Positions 6,715 to 11,183 of a stretch of 11,183 nucleotides of DNA are shown here, piece by piece. The position numbers were made by a program, and so were the translations under genes. The DNA is from Gemmatimonadota bacterium (GTDB taxonomy: Bacteria; Gemmatimonadota; Gemmatimonadetes; Palauibacterales; Palauibacteraceae). The notes below the pieces were generated by a model, which was not told the DNA's origin, did no database searches, and saw nothing but the letters and a program-made list of their open reading frames with translations. Position 1 is the stretch's first letter, and every line of letters starts with the position of its first letter. The stretch spans positions 1 through 11,183 of the forward strand of contig JAMJQV010000283.1 of the NCBI GenBank assembly GCA_023554435.1. The letters are read 5' to 3'.

Positions 6715-9700
6715 TCAGAATGCCGGAAGCAAGCTGAACTGGAAGAACCAGCCCTTGTCCGGACGCGTGATCGGATTCACGAAGTCCAGTTCCATGATCA
6801 GGAAGCCGAGAAGATTCAGCCGGCCCGCGAGGCCCACGCTGGCCACGACCTCGCTGCAGTTCACCAGAATGACCTGGTCGCTCCCGTTGCAGGTGAAATC
6901 GGGTGAGACCCCGTCACGCCATGCCACGCCCGCGTCGAAGAACGGGGCGATCTCGATCGGAGGCGCCCCGGCCGACGGAATCACTCCGAAGAAGCCAAGC
7001 AGCGGAATCCGGTACTCGAAATTGGTCGAGAGGATACGGGTACCGAACAGGTTGTTGAACACGTCGCACGAAGACGTCTCGGTCGACCCCGCGCATTCCT
7101 GGGCGCTGAACGATCCGTCGCTGAACCCGCGAATGATCGACGGATACCCGAGATACAGGTCTGACAGCACGCGTACGTTCTCATAACCCGGAACGGGATC
7201 GTCGGTGATGTCCCCCCAGGTGGCCTGCGAATCCGACCCGTACCGGCCGAAGTGCATGATCCGGAACGCGAACGTGGTCGGCCGGACCGGCATGATGTAC
7301 CGGCGGAAGTCCACCAGGGCCGTCACGTAGTTCAGATCCCCGACACGCGGCGAGACCTCGAACCGGTAGCGCTGCCCGAGGATCGGCCCGGTGCCTCCGA
7401 AGATCGTGTTGTCATACACGAGAGCCGCCGCCGCCGTACCCATGTTCAGGGAGCCCGGCGAAGGCAGTTCCACGGTCTCCCGGCTGACCTCGGCACCGGA
7501 GAACGACAGCTCACTGGTGCGGACTTCGTTGTGGAAGTCGATGCCCTGGAACCCGGCCGTCATCTCGATCCGGTTCGCCCGGTTGAGCGGGAAGCTGAAG
7601 CCCCCCGTGGCGATCCGATTCACCTGCCATTCGCGCAATTCGGTCTCGACGTACACGCCGTTTGCGTTGTCCACCTGGAGTCCGAAACGCCGCGTGACAT
7701 AGGGAATCTGGCCGATCTCGGCATTCCAGTTCCAGCGCGTGCGTCGGTTCTCGTATCCGACGACCAGCGCCGAACTCCGGAGGAGGTTGCCGTTGGCCGT
7801 GTTGATGTTGAACAGGGTGCTCAGGTTCCGGTTGCCGAGCATGTCGCTGAAGTAGAGCGAGATGCCGCCGGCCAGGAACGCTCCGTAGCGGTCCGCACCC
7901 GCCGCGAGTTGCGGCTGACTCACGTAGTCCAGCGTGATTCCGGGACGGTAGTCCGTGCTCCCGAACGTCAGGGTGTCGGCCAGGCCGAGCTCGGGCTCAT
8001 CGAGGAGTACGCTCACCAGTCCGGGAGAGCGATCCTGCGGAGGCAGCATGGCGGGACTGAGCCCCGCGATCGCTTCCTCGATCGGCTCCCCCTCCAGGTC
8101 GGCTTCCACGTCGATTCGGTACAGGTTGTAGTCGCCGCGCTCGAACGCCGTGTATACGAGCCGATTCGCCCCGTGCGCGGAGGAGATGGCCGGACTGAGA
8201 GCCGTAATTCCGCTGACCCCCGTGACGAGGTCGGTGACCTGGTACAGGTTCCCGCCCTGGAATTCGTAGCGGTAGACGTTGCTGATCCCGCTGACATCCG
8301 TCACGAAGTACAGGCTCTGGCCGTCCGGGGCCCACTGCGGGTCGATGTGCTTGCCCACGCCGAACACCGGCATGGCCTGGATCTCGCCGCTGGACGGGTC
8401 GATCAGCCCGAGTCGATAGTTGCCGTAATCCAGTGTGGTCAGGTCGGTCGAGAATCGATCCGTCACGAACGCGATCGCGCCGCCATCGGGCGACCAGGAG
8501 GGCTGCAGGTCCGAGTAGAAATCGGAGGTCAACCGGCGCAGTTCCTCGGTTTCGATATCGAGGATGAACAGGTCCGTGTATCCGTTCACGATCGCGGCGA
8601 ACACGACGCTCCGGCCGTCGGGGGAGAACGAGGGCGTGTAGACCTCGCCCAACTCCGGGAAACGGACCTCCTTCACCTTCTTGCCGGTCTCCGCCTCCAT
8701 GATCGTCAGGGCCGGGCGACCCTTGACGATGACCCCGAACGCAAAGTGCTGCCCGTCCGGGCTCCAGGCCCCGGACGAATTGATGAACTGGAGACTCTCG
8801 AAGTGCGAGTCCACGGCCGCCTTCGTGAGGCGACGGATGGTCTCGCCAGTCTCCGCGTCCGCCAGGAACATTTCGATGGCGAACAGGTCCTTCTCCGAGA
8901 GAAACACGACCCGCGAGCCGTCCGGGCTGAGCGAGGGCCCGATGTTCAGGCCACCCCCACCCAACTTCTGCGAGATCAGCTGGGTCGCGTTGCCGTGCTG
9001 CGGCAGTGGCGGCAGATCCTTCAGATCCGGGATCCCCCTCTCCTCGTCGGGGGCGCCGGGGTCCTCACCCGGCTCAGCATCAGGGTCATCCGGGTCGACG
9101 AACGCGAAGTTCGCCCGGTCGCCCAGGGCATCCTCGGCCACGGTGGCGTAGGCATCGTAGATCGCCTGGTGCCACTCGGCCTCGAGTTGCGGGATCGGGA
9201 TCTGGAGCACCGCTTCCAGCGCCTGCTCCGGGTTTCCGGTCTGGCCGGCGACCTTGAGCGCTTTGCCGACGGCCTCGTCGCCCCACTTCCCGGCCACGAA
9301 CGCCCAGAACGCCTGGCCCCAGCGGTACGGGAAGAACTCCCACTGCCGGGTCGTCAGGTCGCGGAGCGTGGGCAGCCGACAGTTGCACGCCGCCGCATCC
9401 CGCATCCACATGGCCGTGTGGGCGTCGACCGGACCGACCGACAGGTACTCGGCCATCCCCTCGATGAACCACAGTGGCAGCAGGAGTGCGGTCGGGCCGC
9501 GAAAACCGATTCCACCGTCGCCCGTCAGGCTGGTGATGTCGAACTGGAACGCGTGAACCAACTCGTGCCCCAGCACGTGGTCCGACTCGGCCAGGGTGCC
9601 GGCGAGAGGAAGAACGATCCGCCGCTTCAGCACCTCCGTCACACCACCCGTCGACTCGCCGAGCTGCCCGAACACCGCGTTGGTCTGCTCGAAGTCGGGG

Positions 9701-9996
9701 TGGCTGGCGTACAGGATCAGCGCCTGGCGACCCTTGAGCTCGTGATCCAGGAGTCGGCCGATGCGAGCGTACCAGCGCTCCGCCATGCGGCCCGCTTCCC
9801 CGATGATGCTCTCCATCTCGGGGTAGTAGTAGATGTCGAAGTGCTCGGTCTGCAGGACCTCGGTGTCGAAGGTCTTGTACTGGACCTTGTTTCGACCGAA
9901 GTACTGAGCATCGGCCGAATCCGGCAGAGTGACCGCTCCCAGCAGGAGCGCTAGAAAGAAGAGCAGTGCCCTCGAAACGAACGGGCCACGTGTCAT
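6715..9996 (-). CDS. Three-part outer-membrane protein: peptidase-MA-like domain, PD40 propeller, Omp85-like barrel
   Basis: A 1093-residue protein with a Sec signal peptide (hydrophobic 10-22, cleavage after ADA near 30). A gluzincin-type metallopeptidase domain spans about 40-285, with HELVH (144-148) and WFIEGMAEY (176-184) supplying the expected third Glu ligand. An acidic Asp/Pro/Glu linker (about 300-320) leads to a TolB/PD40 beta-propeller (about 350-640) with repeated SPDG or APDG motifs near 357, 412, 458, 502 and 556. The C-terminal part (about 680-1093) looks like a beta-barrel, with IIRGF (954-958) resembling the Omp85 VRGF/Y motif, cysteine-bearing putative loops (968/977, 1036/1047) and a terminal Phe. 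The start at 9996 is set by GGAGG 6 nt upstream; the frame's 63-codon extension is rejected. Function is unknown: a cell-surface or periplasmic protease tethered to its own barrel is one reading. Confidence 0.82.
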   Translation of the reverse strand: MTRGPFVSRALLFFLALLLGAVTLPDSADAQYFGRNKVQYKTFDTEVLQTEHFDIYYYPEMESIIGEAGRMAERWYARIGRLLDHELKGRQALILYASHPDFEQTNAVFGQLGESTGGVTEVLKRRIVLPLAGTLAESDHVLGHELVHAFQFDITSLTGDGGIGFRGPTALLLPLWFIEGMAEYLSVGPVDAHTAMWMRDAAACNCRLPTLRDLTTRQWEFFPYRWGQAFWAFVAGKWGDEAVGKALKVAGQTGNPEQALEAVLQIPIPQLEAEWHQAIYDAYATVAEDALGDRANFAFVDPDDPDAEPGEDPGAPDEERGIPDLKDLPPLPQHGNATQLISQKLGGGGLNIGPSLSPDGSRVVFLSEKDLFAIEMFLADAETGETIRRLTKAAVDSHFESLQFINSSGAWSPDGQHFAFGVIVKGRPALTIMEAETGKKVKEVRFPELGEVYTPSFSPDGRSVVFAAIVNGYTDLFILDIETEELRRLTSDFYSDLQPSWSPDGGAIAFVTDRFSTDLTTLDYGNYRLGLIDPSSGEIQAMPVFGVGKHIDPQWAPDGQSLYFVTDVSGISNVYRYEFQGGNLYQVTDLVTGVSGITALSPAISSAHGANRLVYTAFERGDYNLYRIDVEADLEGEPIEEAIAGLSPAMLPPQDRSPGLVSVLLDEPELGLADTLTFGSTDYRPGITLDYVSQPQLAAGADRYGAFLAGGISLYFSDMLGNRNLSTLFNINTANGNLLRSSALVVGYENRRTRWNWNAEIGQIPYVTRRFGLQVDNANGVYVETELREWQVNRIATGGFSFPLNRANRIEMTAGFQGIDFHNEVRTSELSFSGAEVSRETVELPSPGSLNMGTAAAALVYDNTIFGGTGPILGQRYRFEVSPRVGDLNYVTALVDFRRYIMPVRPTTFAFRIMHFGRYGSDSQATWGDITDDPVPGYENVRVLSDLYLGYPSIIRGFSDGSFSAQECAGSTETSSCDVFNNLFGTRILSTNFEYRIPLLGFFGVIPSAGAPPIEIAPFFDAGVAWRDGVSPDFTCNGSDQVILVNCSEVVASVGLAGRLNLLGFLIMELDFVNPITRPDKGWFFQFSLLPAF

Positions 9997-10001
9997 ATCG
10001 T

Positions 10002-10007
10002 TCCTCC
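10002..10007 (-). promoter_or_regulatory. Shine-Dalgarno of the large outer-membrane protein gene
   Basis: GGAGGA on the minus strand, with GGAGG ending 6 nt before the ATG at 9996, immediately ahead of a clear signal peptide. It fixes the start and excludes the longer reading frame that would overlap the end of rlpA. Confidence 0.75.
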
Positions 10008-10120
10008 GTGGTCCGAAGGCACCGCGCCTCCGGAGAAAAATACCGCCCCTCACGTGCGGTTCAGATCCATACCCGCCCTGGCCGACCGTGTTTCTCGACG
10101 ACGCCCGGCCGGACGCAATT

Positions 10121-10735
10121 TCAGTTGCAGGGTCGTACCATTCCATCATAGCGGTCGCGCGCCCGCTCCGCCTGCTCCAGATCATCGTATGGGCCTAGGA
10201 AAACTCGAGTTAGCCCATCCCCACCCGGCTGCTGGACGACCGGCAGTCCGCGATCCCGGAAGCTGCTGGCAACGCTCGCCGCATTCGCCGGGTCCGAGAA
10301 GGCGCCGACCTGCACCATGCTGCACGACAACATGGCCGACATCTCGACAACCGAGATTCGCACCCGCGCGGTTCCCGGCCCCAGCATCTCGATCTCCCGG
10401 GCCGCCGCCATGGACAGGTCGATGATCCGGTCGTCCACGAACGGTCCGCGGTCGTTGATACGCACCTCGGTCCGGAGCCCGTTGTCCAGGTTGTGGACCT
10501 GGACTCGCGTCCCGAACGGCAGTCGCTTGTGGGCCGCCGTCATCTCCTCCATGTCATAGACCTCGCCTGAGGCCGTACGCTTCCCGTCAAACCCGGGTCC
10601 ATACCAGGAAGCGATTCCCTGCTCTGACCAGTTCTCGCTGACGCTGGTCATGGGAGGCGGAGTCGTTCCCCCGCATGCGGCAAGCAACAGGGAGGCGGCG
10701 ACGAGCGCGAGTCGGACGGAACGGAGGTAGCCCAT
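10121..10735 (-). CDS. rlpA: RlpA-type septal lytic transglycosylase lipoprotein with SPOR domain
   Basis: Read from ATG 10735 the product is 204 residues. The N-terminus has Arg5/Arg9, a hydrophobic stretch and a lipobox LAAC (Cys21). A double-psi beta-barrel (about 39-128) carries GIASWYGPGFDGKRTASGE, TAAHKRLPFGT (66-76), VRINDRGPF (91-99) and RIIDLSMAAA (103-112). The Asp in NDRGPF is the family's catalytic candidate. A SPOR domain (about 138-200, VQVGAFSD) binds denuded glycan at the division septum. RlpA enzymes cleave such naked glycan strands in the periplasm. The protein is much shorter than the E. coli one because almost no linker separates the domains. The frame is open to 10831, but that would place about 32 unrelated residues before the signal peptide. 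No clear Shine-Dalgarno precedes the ATG. It is 124 bp upstream of the large outer-membrane protein gene and divergent from DUF302. Confidence 0.92.
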   Translation of the reverse strand: MGYLRSVRLALVAASLLLAACGGTTPPPMTSVSENWSEQGIASWYGPGFDGKRTASGEVYDMEEMTAAHKRLPFGTRVQVHNLDNGLRTEVRINDRGPFVDDRIIDLSMAAAREIEMLGPGTARVRISVVEMSAMLSCSMVQVGAFSDPANAASVASSFRDRGLPVVQQPGGDGLTRVFLGPYDDLEQAERARDRYDGMVRPCN

Positions 10736-10796
10736 GAGATTCAAGTTACGGCCGTCGGGCACTCGGCGGGAGTAGTTTGGCGGCACCGGGAGTACG

Positions 10797-10806
10797 ATCG
10801 GCCGAT
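10797..10806. promoter_or_regulatory. 10-bp palindrome in the rlpA/DUF302 divergent region
   Basis: ATCGGCCGAT is a perfect palindrome roughly midway in the 153-bp spacer between two divergent genes. It also takes part in GGCCG-ATTG-CGGCC just to the right. It could be an operator, but short GC palindromes arise by chance in such DNA, and I see no convincing -35/-10 pair here. Confidence 0.2.
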
Positions 10807-10888
10807 TGCGGCCAACGTCGCGAGGCCACACGATTCCACGTCGACAGAGTCAGATCCACTCGGAACCGGACACCTGCGGAGAGCCGCC

Positions 10889-11183
10889 ATGAAGGACACT
10901 GAATACAGCATGCACCGGCCCCTGCCCGGGGTGACGTTCGACGAGGCCATCGAGGTCGTGACCGACGCCCTGAAGGAAGAGGGATTCGGAGTCCTGACGA
11001 GGATCGACGTGGCCGAGACGTTGAAGACCAAGATCGGCGCCGACTTCCGCCCGTATGTGATCCTCGGGGCCTGCAACCCGGTGTTGGCCAATGATGCGCT
11101 CTCCGCGGATGACAACATCGGCCTGATGCTGCCCTGCAACGTCGTGGTCGCCTCCGCCGAGGGCGGCGCCGAGGTGGCGTTCG
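10889..11183 (+). CDS. DUF302 domain protein (runs off right edge)
   Basis: About 98 codons are visible from an ATG at 10889, preceded by GGAGAG with 5-nt spacing. No stop is reached. The sequence shows the DUF302 pattern clearly: PGVTFDEAIEVVTDALKEEG (14-33), FGVLTRIDVAETLKTKIG (34-51), FRPYVILGACNP (54-65), ALSADDNIGLMLPCNVVV (71-88). There is no signal peptide, so it is likely cytosolic. The family forms small alpha/beta dimers; its function is not established, and members often sit beside redox or sulfur genes, which is not the case here. It is divergent from rlpA across 153 bp. Only the extreme C-terminus should be missing if the protein is a typical single-domain member. Confidence 0.88.
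   Translation, partial: MKDTEYSMHRPLPGVTFDEAIEVVTDALKEEGFGVLTRIDVAETLKTKIGADFRPYVILGACNPVLANDALSADDNIGLMLPCNVVVASAEGGAEVAF

Noticed and set aside
7252..9954. 900-codon open frame on the plus strand
   Set aside because: It lies wholly antisense to the large outer-membrane protein gene, is rich in Arg/Asp/Glu/His/Val with no recognisable motif, and is the usual by-product of GC-rich third codon positions.
10028..10040. Intrinsic terminator (CTCCGGAG followed by an A-run)
   Set aside because: For the minus-strand genes the T-run comes before the palindrome, not after it, and no plus-strand gene ends here.
9997..10185. N-terminal extension of the large outer-membrane protein to 10185
   Set aside because: It would bury the signal peptide, ignore the GGAGG at 10003-10007 and overlap the end of rlpA.
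10736..10831. N-terminal extension of RlpA to 10831
   Set aside because: It would add about 32 residues ahead of a complete lipoprotein signal peptide.

Overview
The window is GC-rich bacterial chromosome from a Gram-negative (diderm) organism. The evidence is two lipobox lipoproteins, a septal RlpA/SPOR lipoprotein, a Tat-exported protein and a 1093-residue outer-membrane protein ending in Phe. Protease + PD40 propeller + beta-barrel proteins, bacterial eRF1-like (baeRF) proteins and this codon style suggest a Gemmatimonadota-like lineage. That placement is inference only: there is no rRNA or other phylogenetic marker here. I see no phage, IS, CRISPR, tRNA or rRNA.

Layout. (1) 1-804, minus strand: a DUF192 lipoprotein followed after 25 bp by the 5' part of class II fumarase (fumC), which runs off the left edge. 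(2) 805-1057: divergent regulatory region with a good sigma70-like promoter on the plus strand, overlapped by inverted repeats that could be a Fur-type operator. (3) 1058-4767, plus strand: a tight five-gene run of Fur-family regulator, pyrE, proline dehydrogenase, nfuA and a Tat-secreted glycoside-hydrolase-like protein. Gaps are 11, -1, 19 and 12 bp, so it is probably one transcript. (4) 4768-5066: convergent intergenic region packed with imperfect GC-rich palindromic repeats in both orientations (REP/BIME-like). (5) 5067-10735, minus strand: rlpA, the large metalloprotease/propeller/Omp85-like barrel protein, a YvlD/phage-holin-4-type membrane protein and a baeRF protein, read in that order. 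(6) 10889 to the right edge, plus strand: a DUF302 protein, divergent from rlpA.

How the genes may work together. Fur and NfuA (Fe-S carrier) in one transcript, with an iron-independent fumarase divergently placed across a shared control region, suggest an iron or oxidative-stress theme. PyrE and proline dehydrogenase look like metabolic passengers, with pyrE and proline dehydrogenase translationally coupled. The minus-strand block is envelope-related. Most genes are recognisable families. The least explained items are the three-part outer-membrane protein, the intergenic repeat cluster, the Fur-like control region with an altered metal-site residue, and the GGQ-less eRF1-like protein. I found no clear evidence of a wholly new multi-gene system.
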